DNA of 64,000 nt, from NCBI GenBank assembly GCA_037013495.1, contig CM072810.1, positions 112,499,398-112,563,397 of the forward strand, written 5' to 3'. This stretch comes from Hippophae tibetana. Taxonomy: Eukaryota; Streptophyta; Magnoliopsida; Rosales; Elaeagnaceae. Of this stretch, positions 12,101 to 24,100 are shown piece after piece. Below the pieces are notes generated by a model, which saw only the letters and a list, made by a program, of their open reading frames with translations, made no database searches and had not been told where the DNA came from. Made by a program: the position numbers and the translations under genes. Numbering within the stretch: the first letter of the stretch is position 1; the number at the start of each line of letters is the position of its first letter.

Positions 12101-15100
12101 GAAGAGATATCAGTTGAGGTGGAGGTTCTCTCACCATCACTACCTATTAATCAGTAGCCAGAATCTATTGCCACTACTCGACCAAGAAGGGAGATTAGGA
12201 AGCCTACCAGATATACAGGCATGGTAGCATTCACACTTCTAGTAATTGATGATGTCCCATGCACTTACAGAGAAGCCGTGCAAAGAGTTGATAGTATGAA
12301 GTGGAAGATGACAATGGATGAAGAGATGAAGTCTCTACATCAGACTTGGGAGTTGGTTCAACTTCCCAAAGGAAAGAAAACTATTGGTTGCAAATGGGTC
12401 TATGCTAAGAAAGAAGGTGCTCCTGGTAAAGATAACATTAGATACAAAGCCAGACTAGTAGCAAAAGGCTATGCTCAGAAAGAAGTAATAGACTACAATG
12501 AGGTATTCTCACCTGTTGTTAAGCATTCATCTATTCAGATACTATTGGCTTTGGTAGCACAGTTAGCTCAACTCAATGTCAAAACAACTTTTCTCTATGG
12601 TATTTTGAACGAAGAAATCTACATGTCTTAACCGGATTACTTCAAAATTCCAGGACGAGAGAATTGGGTTTGCAAGTTGAGCAAGTCAATTTACGGTTTG
12701 AAGTAATCACCGCGACAATGGTACAAGCGTTTTGATAGCTTCATCAGAGAGCATAAGTACACACGCAGTCAGTTTGATCACTGTGTATACTTTCAGAAAC
12801 TCCAAGACGGTACCTTCATTTATTTGCTCTTATATGTTGATTGCATTTAAGAGCAAGGTGGAGATTGAATGCTCTGTTGAGTTCATAATTTGAAATGAAA
12901 GATCTTGGAGAAGCTAAGAAAATTCTTGGGATGGAAATCACAAGAGATAGAGTTGCAAGCACAGTTTGTCTGACACAGACTCAATATCTGAAGAAAGTAC
13001 TACAAATGTTTGACATTGATGAAAAAACCAAACCAATAAGTACACCGCTTGCTCCTCACTTTCAGTTGAGTGCATTGATGTCACCTAGCATCACCGATGA
13101 GAAGAAGCAAATGGAACGTGTTCCATATGCAAATGGAACGTGTTCCATATGCAAATGTCGTTGGTGCCTTGATGTATGCAATGGTTTGCACTAGACCTGA
13201 TATTTCCCACGCTGTTAGTATGGTGAGTCGGTACATGCATAATCCCGGTAAAGGACACTGGTAAGCAGTGAAGTGGATTCTACGGTACATCTATGGTACT
13301 GTGGATATTGGTTTGAAGTTTGAAAGAGATAAGACTGAAGGCAAACACCTAGTTGGATATGTGGATTCTGACTATGTTGGAGATTTGGATAAGCGTCGAT
13401 CTACAATTGGTTATGTGTTCACAATGACAAGAGGACCAGTTTGTTGGAGATCAACATTGCAGTCAACTGTAGTTTTGTCTACTGCAGAAGCAGAGTATAT
13501 GGCTGTAACAGAAGCATTCAAAGAAGCTATATGGCTTCTCGGGTTGACCAAGGATTTGGGTATTGTTTAGAAGAACGTGGAGGTTTTCTGCGATAGTCAA
13601 AATGCCATTTGTTTGGCAAAGAACCAAGTTCATCATGGTCGCACCAAGCACATCGATGTTCGATTTCATTTTGTTCGGGAAATCGTCGATGAAGGGAATG
13701 TTATACTTCAGAAAGTTGGAACTGTAGATAACCCTGCAAATATGCTTACAAAGGTGGTTACAGGGATCAAGTTTCAACACTGCTTGAACTTGATCAACAT
13801 CTCTCGAGCTTAGAGCGCCTAGGGCGCATTTGGAGGCAGCGTTATGAACTTTTTCGTCAAGGTGGAGATTGTTGAATATTGGTTTTAAAAATAACAAATT
13901 AGTGGCATAATTTAGAAAAAATTGTGGCCTAATTTGTGACATGATTTAAGGAAATTAGTGGCATAATTTAAGACTTAAATTATGACACAATTTAGGGAAA
14001 GAGAGTCTTACTTCATCTATAAATAGTGAAGAGTTCATGCATTGAAGAACAAGACAAAAATTAGAAAAAACAAGGAGAACATAAGCAAACTCAAAGAGAG
14101 AAAATACTTAGTGAGTTTGAGAGTTTTCTATGAGTTTGGAACACACTTGAGAGATATTATTAGTGAGAAAATCTGTATCTGTATTCTATATATTTTCTAC
14201 TCAGTTCAAATAGTATCTGTTGCCTCCCGTGAACCTAGGCGAATTGTCGAATCACGTAAATTCTGTATGTTCTTTTACCGTTTTGATATATTTATATACC
14301 GCTATTTATTGCTTCCGCCACAACAGAAGAAACAATCCTCGAACAATCACAAGTCACTAACAGCATGACTTTATGCCAAGATTTTGAAAGGCAGTTTTAA
14401 GCATCGATACCAGGCATTGGCCTCAAGACAGAATGAGATGCAAGGCTCATTTTAATAGCTTTCAGATAATTTTCTCCATGATTCAAGAAATTAACCTAAC
14501 TTATTAGTCTTAATCATCTAATAAGATAACTTTCATATAATGACAAAAAACTAATATAACCAGAAATGACCACTTAGGAAAGCAAAACCAAAACAGACCA
14601 GACTATTAAATCTGGATGGTCCGTCTGGTTAAAGGTTTGAAACCATTAGCATTAAATTGACATATTTATATATTAATTAATATAATGTTAATGGTATGAA
14701 AAACATCACAAAAAATATGGCGTACAGGATGGAAGCAGCCATCCCAGTTTGACTCATGGTAGTTACTTTTTACAATTAGGCAAAAACAATTTAAAACTGT
14801 AGACTTGGAGAGTCGAACTCCTGATCTCAAGAGAAAATATCAGAGCTTACCATTGCGACACATGAGCCTATGTGCATTTAAATTGGCTTAAAGCTTGTTT
14901 GGTCATGTGTCTGCATTTTAAATTGGCTTAAAAGCTTGTCTAGTCCCCAAACTCTAGCCCCTTAACTCAAAGGTCCCCAAACTTTATAACTCAGACACTT
15001 GGGTTCATAAACTATTATTTTTTAACATATAAATCTTAAATTGTAACCATTGTTTGCCACATCATCCAACTAATGTTAATGGTGAACTTGAAACTTTCGT

Positions 15101-18100
15101 GGGTTGAATAAAACACCTACTGAAATCTACTACGTCTCTCTATGATCGTACAAATTCCTAATTTTGAAAACAAAACCCTAACTAACTCATCCTACTATGA
15201 TTGTTTTCTAATAAGTTATGAGGTTTAACCATGGTTTTTTTAGCTCCCAAATGAGTTTCATGTGCATCCTTAACGCTAATTGGGTAATGTTGCAAATGAT
15301 AGTTATGATTTAGGACTTGTGTTAAAAAGTAATAGTTTAAAGACAAAAGTGTTAAGTTTTAAAGTTTGTTGAACTTTATATGAAAGGGCCAAGAATTTGG
15401 GGATTAATGAAGTTATTAAGCCTTTTAAAATGTAAAAATTGGGTATATTAATTTAAGTGGTTTTGAATTTTATCAAACCTAATTCTTTCTACATGCATTA
15501 TTCCCAATTTCTCTTACAAAGTTTCTGAAAATAATTTTCTTTGGTTTAAAATATAGATTTTAAGCATTTAAGTTTTGGCCAAAAAGAAGTATCATTTTCT
15601 CAAGGTGAAACATTCCAAGTTTCCAGAAAACACCAAGTATCACAGCATATAAAGAAAGATTCAATCATATTAATCACTTGCTGAAATTCAGCATCCAAAA
15701 TAAATAACACAAACACGCAAAAACACAGTCACTTTGTATGTATGTATATATATTTTTACACTTCAGGCATTCTAGCGAAAACATGGAATAAAGCATTGTT
15801 AAAGAATGATGTATCAACATCTATTAAAATCATCATAACTTATAAGCATGACTAAAAGAAATAAAGAGATATAATCTAATTATATTTAGCTATTCATGGC
15901 TAAATGCTGCCAAACATAGAAAGGTAATACTTTTAATACCATCCACTCATTTACTCCAATTTTTTTAAAGACTTTGAAAGAAAAAAAAGAATAGTTTTGG
16001 AAGGAATTATTTTTCATTAACACTAATAGGTATTTATACACATGTCTAATCCTATTTAAGGAAAGATAATAAATATAAGATATTCACCAAATAAGAATAA
16101 AATATTCCTAGAATAATTCTAAGAATAAAATATATATAATATATACTTATATACTTCGCCCTTCAGTTGGAGCACTAATATCACACGTGCCTAACATGGA
16201 TAATGAGGTATACATAGAACTTTTTGCAATGACATGAGTTATAATGTCAACTAATTGATTAACATTCTTGATGTATAGGATTCTAATGATGCCAACATCC
16301 AAATTGTCCTTGATATAGTTTCTGTTAAGTTTAGTGTGCTTAGTTTGATCATGTTACACTGGATTATTAGCAATCTTCATTGCTGCTGTATTATTATAAA
16401 ATAAAGTCAGACTTCTTCGGACTAAAATCAATTTACTTAACAAAATTTTTAACCAAGAAAGCTTCTTAATACAATTGGTGAAGGATGAGGTATTCGACCT
16501 CTACACTAGACAATGATACTCCATTATGTTTCTTACTCTTCCAAATCACCAAATTACCTCAAACAAATGAAATATACCTTGAAGTGGACTTTGTATCCAT
16601 CTTAGATCCTGCAGAGTCAACATCGGTATAACCCATAATATTTAGGTGCTCATGTTTTGAGAACAAAATACCTTTGCTTGGAGAAAACTTCAAATAGGCC
16701 AGGATACGACTCATAGCTAACCTAGGACTATATTAAAATTTGTGCTCAAACAACAACAGAAAAGGAAGATGGTAGCATCTTCAGGTGGACGATAGGCATG
16801 GATAGGCATGGATGTCAGACACGTTGAAAGTGATGGAGATGTTTCAATCAGAGGGTAACTCAATGACATAGGAATTGACATTGATCTTTTGCTTGACCTT
16901 AAAAGACCATAGTTTCTTGGCTGCAATTTTGGGTAGCAGTTTGGTGGTAACCTCTATTTGTTGAGGTTTATCATCACTAACTCTCCCTCTTCAAATTCTC
17001 GAAGTTTTCTATGTTTGTCAACTTGTTGTTTGTACGTAGAGTTCATACTTTCAATGCGTGTTTTGGTTTCATGGTGAAATTGTTGATAATCTTAGGGCCA
17101 AGTAGTAACAAGTTGGCTTTTTGGATTAGGAAAGAGTGAGAGATCAAGGGTGAAATTAGGGACTTTGGTGTAGACAATGGAGAAATATGACTTTCTTGTG
17201 GTTCTATTTGGGATGTTGTTGAGGGAAAATTGCATTTGAGGAAGTAGGATTTCCCATTGTTTTGGTTGTTCTTGGACAAGGCACCTTAGCATGCTACCCA
17301 CTGATTTGTTGATTACTTCTGTCTGACCATCTAATTGAAGATGATAGGCACTCGAAAAATTAAGAGTAATGGATAACCTTTTCCATAAATCACTCCAAAA
17401 ATGTCCTATGAACTTCACGTCTCTATCAAAATTTATGGTTTTTGGAATATCAAGTAATCTAACAATCTCTCTTAAGAATATGGAGGCAATGTGACTGACA
17501 TCAGGAGTTTTCTTGCAAGGTAAAAAGGTGAGGCATTTTTGAGAACTTGTTAACCACCTTTAGGATGGAATCCACGTGTTTTTGTGTCTTAGGTAGTGTA
17601 AGAGTGAAATCCATGCCTAATTCTTCCCAAATAGTTTGTGGAATTGGGAGAGTTGTATAGAGTTTTGTATTTTGTACTCCTTTTGCTTTTTGACATATTG
17701 AACATTTTTGAATGTTCTTGGCTATTTCCTTTTTCATGTGAGGCTAGAAATAACGTTCTTCTTCTCAGGATATTGTTTTATTCCTCCCTACATGAGCCAT
17801 TAACTCTTCAGTACGTAATTCTTGAAAAATTCTCTGAATGATATTTTTGGGATGCAGAGTTTGTTCCCATGAAACAATTAAGCCTCTTGGATGTGAAATT
17901 TATCTGAGTCTTCCTTGTTCATAGATTTCTCTCACACTATTGCAAAATCTTCATTAGTGGCATATAGGATAGGTGAACTTTCACTATACAAGATGAAATC
18001 TTTCTGTACAATATAATACTCTTAGTGTTGTAAGGCTCTAAAAATAGCAAAGAACTCCTGGTCATATGTAGACCATTTTTTGTCTGACTTCGTTCATCTT

Positions 18101-21100
18101 CTCATGAAAAAATTCAATGGGTCTCCATACTTGTGATGGAACAACCCTTATTCTCACCATAGAAGCATCTATCTCCACTTCAAAAAACCTTATCAAAATT
18201 AGGTAGAGCAAGCACTAGTGCAATACTAAGCTTTTCTTTTATCAGTTGGAAACTTAGTTCATGTTCTTCACCCAAGCAATCTGTCCCTTTTTTAAACAAT
18301 TAATGATTGGTGCAATGATTGAACTTAAACCTTTGACAATCCTTCCATAGAATGTAGCTAATCTATGGAAACTTCTAATATCAATGATTGATCTTGGAGT
18401 AGGCGAATCCTAAATGGTTGATACTTTCTTCTCATCAGTTGATATTCCTTCTACTCCTAACTTGAATCCAAGGAATAGGAGTTCAGTGGTATAGAATTCA
18501 CACTTCTTTAGGTTCGGGTACAATTTGTTGTCTCTTAAGAATTGTAGAACTTCGCTAAAGTGCTCCAAATGGTTTTCTTCATTCTTGCTAAAAGTGAGGA
18601 TGTCCTCAAAGTATACTATCACACTTTTCCCATTAAAGGGTTTGAGGAATTAGTTCATGAATCTCATAAACGTACTAAGAGCATTGCATAGCCCAATGGG
18701 TATTACCAACCACTCATAAAGACCATCCGTAGTCTTAAATGCAATCTTTCATTCATCCCTTGGTCTTATCCTTATCCGATGATATCTACTCTTGAGACCG
18801 AACCTTGAGAATGCCCTGGAACCTTGTAATTTTTCCAACTTTGACGCTCTGTATGAGATGCTTTTGTAATAAATCTTCTAGTCTCCTGTAAAATGTGTTG
18901 CTCTAAAGGGCTTATTTTATAATGTGGTAAGTTAAGGAGACTGGATCCTGAAACAAAATCAATATAATGTTGGACATTCTTCATGGGTGGTAGTTCATTA
19001 GGTAATTCATCAGGGGATAAGTGTACAAACTCTTGAAGTAGTGGAGACAAACTTGGAAATATTTAGGTCTTAGTGTTCAACATTACACTATTCTCCTTAG
19101 CAAAAATGGCTAAAACAAATGGACTACCCTTTAACTCTTTTTCAAATTCCTTTTGAGTTGGTGTGTAGTAGTACCTTTTGTTTTTCTTCTTTCTTTGCCC
19201 TTGATTGAATTGAGTCTTTAGTAGGGATAGGGGCAATCTTCCTTCCTTTTCATACAAAAACGTAGGCTTTAGACTTGCCTTGATGCATGGCTTCAATATC
19301 ATATTGCCATGGCCTCCGTAGTAAGAGTTGACATGAATCAACTATATTACATTAGATCTCATCTTGGTAGAATTTGCCAATAGAGAACGGAACTACACAC
19401 ATATCTTGTACCCTTACTTCATTTCCTCTTGATCCATCGAATTTTATATGGTGGGGATGTTTAGTGGTAACTAATCCCAATGCTTGGATTAAGGCTTTGG
19501 AAAAGATTATCTTTGTGCTACCACTATCAATTATGACATCACAAATTTTGCCATGTATTGTGCATCTAGTTTTAAACAGATAGTGTTTCTGGGAGTTTCC
19601 TTGATACTTAGGAACCAATAGGATCTTTTAGACAATGTAAGAGAGGGCTCTTTCTCCTTCATCTCCGTCAACAGACATTGCATCTTTCAAGGCATATACT
19701 AATTGATCACGTTCTTTCTATGAGTCTTGATCTTCAATTAGATTGGTGGTTTTTCTCTGTGGACATTCATTGGACCAATGTCCTGATTGATGGCACCTAA
19801 AACACTTAAATGTTTTGTGCTCTTCTAAAGGGATTTGTTGGGTTAGTTTGATTATGAGGCCTGTGGATATTGGGCTTTAGGTGCTAATTGTGTTTTAGGG
19901 GATGGCTTTTGAGGGAATGGTATGGGGGTTCATTTCGGTCTATCAGGTGGAGGTTCATGTTTTGTTGCCTTTTAAATGATGATGGTTTCCTGCTTCTGGA
20001 TAGTTGGTTTTCAATCTTCAAAGCCATGCTAGTGGCCTGGTTGGTAGTCCAAACTGTCTAACTCAATTCTAGCTTCTCTTGAACAGGTGAAGTGAGGCCT
20101 TGCACATATTTGGAAACTTCTTGAGATTTTCTCTCCCACATATTAGCTCGTATACCCAATCTTATAAATTCTTCACTCATTAATGTTTTTGTTATCTTTA
20201 TGACATTGATGATAACGTTGATAGAGAATTTGTTCATAATCAAGAGGTACAAATTGTTGTATCATCTGTCGTTTCATTCTTTTCCAAGTCACCACCGGTA
20301 GCTTATTGACAATTCTTCTCTTGCTTCGTACGTGTTCCCACCAAATCGAGGCCTCTCCCTTGAGCTTGTATTTCACTAATTCCACCTTTTTGTTATCTGG
20401 CATTTCAGTATAACCTAAAAATATCCATAGCTGCTACCCAGTCAATGAAATGTCTAAGTAACAAACTCAACTCTCAGGGGCTAAGCAGGAATCTTTCATT
20501 TTTAAAATTTTAAAAATCAATCCTCAAGGAATAGCTTCCGTTTCACCTAACCTGAAATCTTTGAGTTTAGAATTGACTTGAGAAATAATTTTTTAGTCTT
20601 TTTACAATTCAAAATGCTTTTCTTATTTTTATGATAATTCATACACATTTTTGCAGAAGGGTTCACGAGTGTGAGGGATAGCCCACTTTCAGCTTTTGGA
20701 GTTGCTATTGCTGCTGGTCTCCTCCTTATGCGAGGTACATGTCCAATCTTTTGCCTTAATGATCCCTTTGAATCGATTGACCTCTCATCTTGTGACCAAG
20801 ATTTTTTATTTACTTTTCTTATTTCACATTTCATTAATTTCTTCTGAAAATACACATTTTATGACAATATGTGGCCACCAATACACAATTTCTTTTATTT
20901 GCCTCATGTATGGATTCTCAATTCTGTTTTGTCAGTGACATTAATTTCTCAGTAAATATTAAATTGCTCTTTGCTTCCAATGATTTCATTGTGCACCCTT
21001 TAGATTATGGAAAGTCTGTTACTGTGTGTGGTATTGCTTTGATTATTTTGATCTTGATATGCATAAGCTAAAGATTCTTATATCTCGACCTTTTAAAATA

Positions 21101-24100
21101 ATGGGAGTTTGAGTCTACTTTATTTGACAGTTGTAGTACTCTTTTAAAATTGTCCCCAGCCAAGTATGTGAATATATCAATGAAGTTTCTAACAGCTTGA
21201 AAAGTATTTAGATATTTGATTCTGCAGTTGGAACCCATGCATATCTCAAAATATGCAGTTGGACTCTTGATGGTCTTTGGCAAAGGACAATCATGGGTTC
21301 CCCCATTTTTCCATGCTCAGTACTTGGCTCATACTTTGATCAGATTAAACTCGGGGGATTTTGGTGATATTTTCTCTTCTTTCACTTTATATTTTCACTG
21401 AATAGAAAAGCCGTATTCACTTTTCCTTCCATGTACATCTGGTAGACTAAGAAGTTCACATACTTGGCATGACATAGATAGAAGGGAAAAACAAGAGTAG
21501 AACTATTGAGCCTGTCTCATGATCAAATGGTGAGTATGTTGGTCCTCCTAACACTTACAAGCTGAATTTGTTGTTTGTTTTCAATGTGGGACTTTGTTGC
21601 TATTGTTTTGAACAATCCCCACTCAAATCCTTCAAACAAGGCCACATGTCCCACATGGCTTCATTGGATATACACTTAAAAAAAAACTAACTTGGCCTTC
21701 ATTTTTAATAACGTTAGAGTGTCATGACAAACTCCATTCTAGGCCCATTGTCCCCAAGCCTTTTTATCCCTTAAACTAAACACCTTGATCCACCTTATTT
21801 TTCCGATTTGATATTACCAACTTCACCAAAGGGCCCACAGACAATATTTTATGCAGATTCACAAAAGAAGCCCCACTTAACAACTTATAATTGTGCCCTA
21901 GCTCTGATACAGATCTTGTTGACCAAGTGTATTGAGCTCCCATCAAAAGGCTAATCTAATAAGATGTTTTGTTCAATGCTATCAAGATAACATCACAAAA
22001 GGGTTTCACATGTTTATTCTCCACATTTGATGGGGGCACAATTAAATAAGAAAGAATACATTTATATTCTTCTGCTGTTTCCAGAGTAATTACATTAGAG
22101 TGGCTTAAACCCTTCAGGTTGTCTTTGAGCAGGGTTGTGGCCATTAAAATTATTTTTGAAGAGTTTTGTTGGACAAGTAAAAAATTTGATGGGTTATAAC
22201 ACCGAGACTGTCATTGAGGATTCTAGTGGCCATAGCACTGCTCAAATACAACCTGAAGGGTTTAAGCCACTCTCCCTTTGAAGAAATGAGTTCTGTTGAT
22301 ACTTTTAAGAAATGAGAAATGAATGGAATATGTAAGCTGCTCATTCTATCTCTGTGGATCATCTGGCCTTACTTCAAATATAAAATTGTTGCAAAAACGG
22401 TTAGCTAGAGAAAACCGGCCTGTCTTTTGATTTGAAAACGTGGAATTGGGCCATTATTATTGGACATCTAGGTTGTTTCATCAGATAGCTGGGTATCATT
22501 TTTGATGATTAATCATTAAGTATTTTACTCCAGATATTTCACTTAAAATTTTACTTGTATGCTTTCATAGTAACGTTTGGAGATGTATTTCTAATTTGAT
22601 TCCTAGATGATTTGTTTTGTCTACAGGCCCTAGAAGGATTTTATTCCGTCATACTTTGGGTCGGTTGCAGAGTGAGGAGGTATCCTCCCTCTATAGCAAG
22701 CTTCTTATGTTGTGATAGTCTGATAACTTCTCACCTTTTTATATTTGTTGTGTATATCCTCATGTTTTGATCCCTCCACCCTTATCTAATTCTTCACTAA
22801 TACATACAGGCGCAGTTTATTAGAGCCGAGAAAAATGTGAAGGAGTTGAGCCTTTCTGTGGATCTGATGAAAAAGGAGAGCAGAAAACTGCTAGAAAGGA
22901 CAGCTCTTGCTGAAAAGGACATGAAATATGGCCATAAAGAGCTGATGTAGATATTGATTAAATATTCACAGTATGTCACTGGCTATACTTTAACCAAATG
23001 TTCTGCCTCTGATTGTTTCATGTTTTTTATGTAGTAAAGCGGGTGGTCAGATTCAACATCTTGCTAACTCTGTGTACAAGGTTGAAGCTCAAGCTGCAGG
23101 TATGATACTGCAATTCCAATTTTTTTTTATCACTCACGTAGGAATAAAGACAAAGAACTCTTCATGATATATGCTTAAAAGTTATAAAACGTACATACTT
23201 TTTCCTTGGCTGTGAAATGAATGTGGCTTGATCAGTACCGAGTCTTGACAAGAATGTGATTTTCAAATTTTTCTTGGTCGTTTTATCATTACTTTCTCAA
23301 CTGAAATGAAGATTCTATGTTATATCACTACAGTGAAATACAAAATACTTTTTTTCTTTCTCAATTCACATAAAATATCTAATAATCTCCTTTACTCCCC
23401 CCCCCCTCTCCTTCATTTCAACTTTTTTACTTTACAAATATTTAATAATTTATTATTGAAATAGTTAACTTATTAAATTTTAAACTATTTAATTTTTTTA
23501 TAGCAAAATAGAAAAGGATTTCATTCAAAAACAAGTCAAGATTACAAACACAATCAAAATCCAATTCCCTAAATACATCACATATTCAATTAGATCAAAA
23601 CTAACAAACTGTTGTAACTCTAAAATGACTACAAGTTAATATTTACGAGCATTACACAATAGTTCTCTATTGGTCATTGCATTATTGTTTGATCATGCTA
23701 ATTGAGATGATGATTCTTCAGTATATGAACACTTGAAAACTGCTTGTAGTCTTTAGCAAATCAATCATGATTTCCTTGACATAAAAACTAGAACGACCTT
23801 TCAAATCATAAGCTCCACTACTTGTAAGGTTGTCCCTGTACATTCGGTACTACTAAAACTTCTCCATGTGTTCTAAGCAAATTGGCACTATCAATAAATG
23901 AACATCCACCACAATCAAAATAAATCAGTGGTGCAAAATTCAGAACATCGTTCTCACCAAACCCAAATCCAACATGAACAATTACATGTTCATCAAAGCC
24001 TATAAAATGAGAAGAAACCATCTCTCCTATCTGAAAATTAAAGGATGGGATAAAAGACATCAGTAACAAAAGAAATAGGAGATAGATTCTTTACCTTAAA

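Larger units (their letters stand above)
10300..14335 (+). mobile_element. Ty1/copia LTR retrotransposon fossil with rearranged interior
   Basis: The LTRs at 10300-10777 and 13870-14335 both begin TGTTGAATATTG/TGTTGAATATTGG-like and end in ACA. The element is flanked by the 5-bp direct duplication GAAGA (10295-10299 and 14336-14340). A primer site of the TGGTATCAAAGC type follows the 5' LTR, and a purine-rich tract (AAGGTGGAGA) precedes the 3' LTR. The interior holds integrase-tail, reverse transcriptase (about 12220-12860) and RNase H (about 12895-13800) parts in plus orientation. A second copy of the linker and reverse-transcriptase region lies in the opposite direction (about 10790-11700), so the two arms are head-to-head. 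The element is broken, with numerous breaks. The LTRs agree at roughly 93% over about 230 bp compared by eye, so it is moderately old. It lies inside RHIP1 intron 2. Confidence 0.93.

Noticed and set aside
14790-14878. Functional tRNA gene
   Set aside because: Acceptor ends and anticodon arm do not fold convincingly, so it is kept only as a SINE-like candidate.
17092-17279. Two overlapping minus-strand frames in the same area
   Set aside because: Only the one with integrase words ([14 protein letters not shown]) is real fossil coding; the other is its shadow.
21540-21915. Possible reversed LTR retroelement scrap with AGCTCTGATAC word in RHIP1 intron 3
   Set aside because: A single primer-site-like word without paired LTRs or coding is not enough to call an element.
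23818-24069. 83-residue minus-strand frame in RHIP1 intron 6
   Set aside because: No recognisable motif, no neighbouring exons with compatible phase, and no element context. It is probably chance or a scrap of an unknown repeat.
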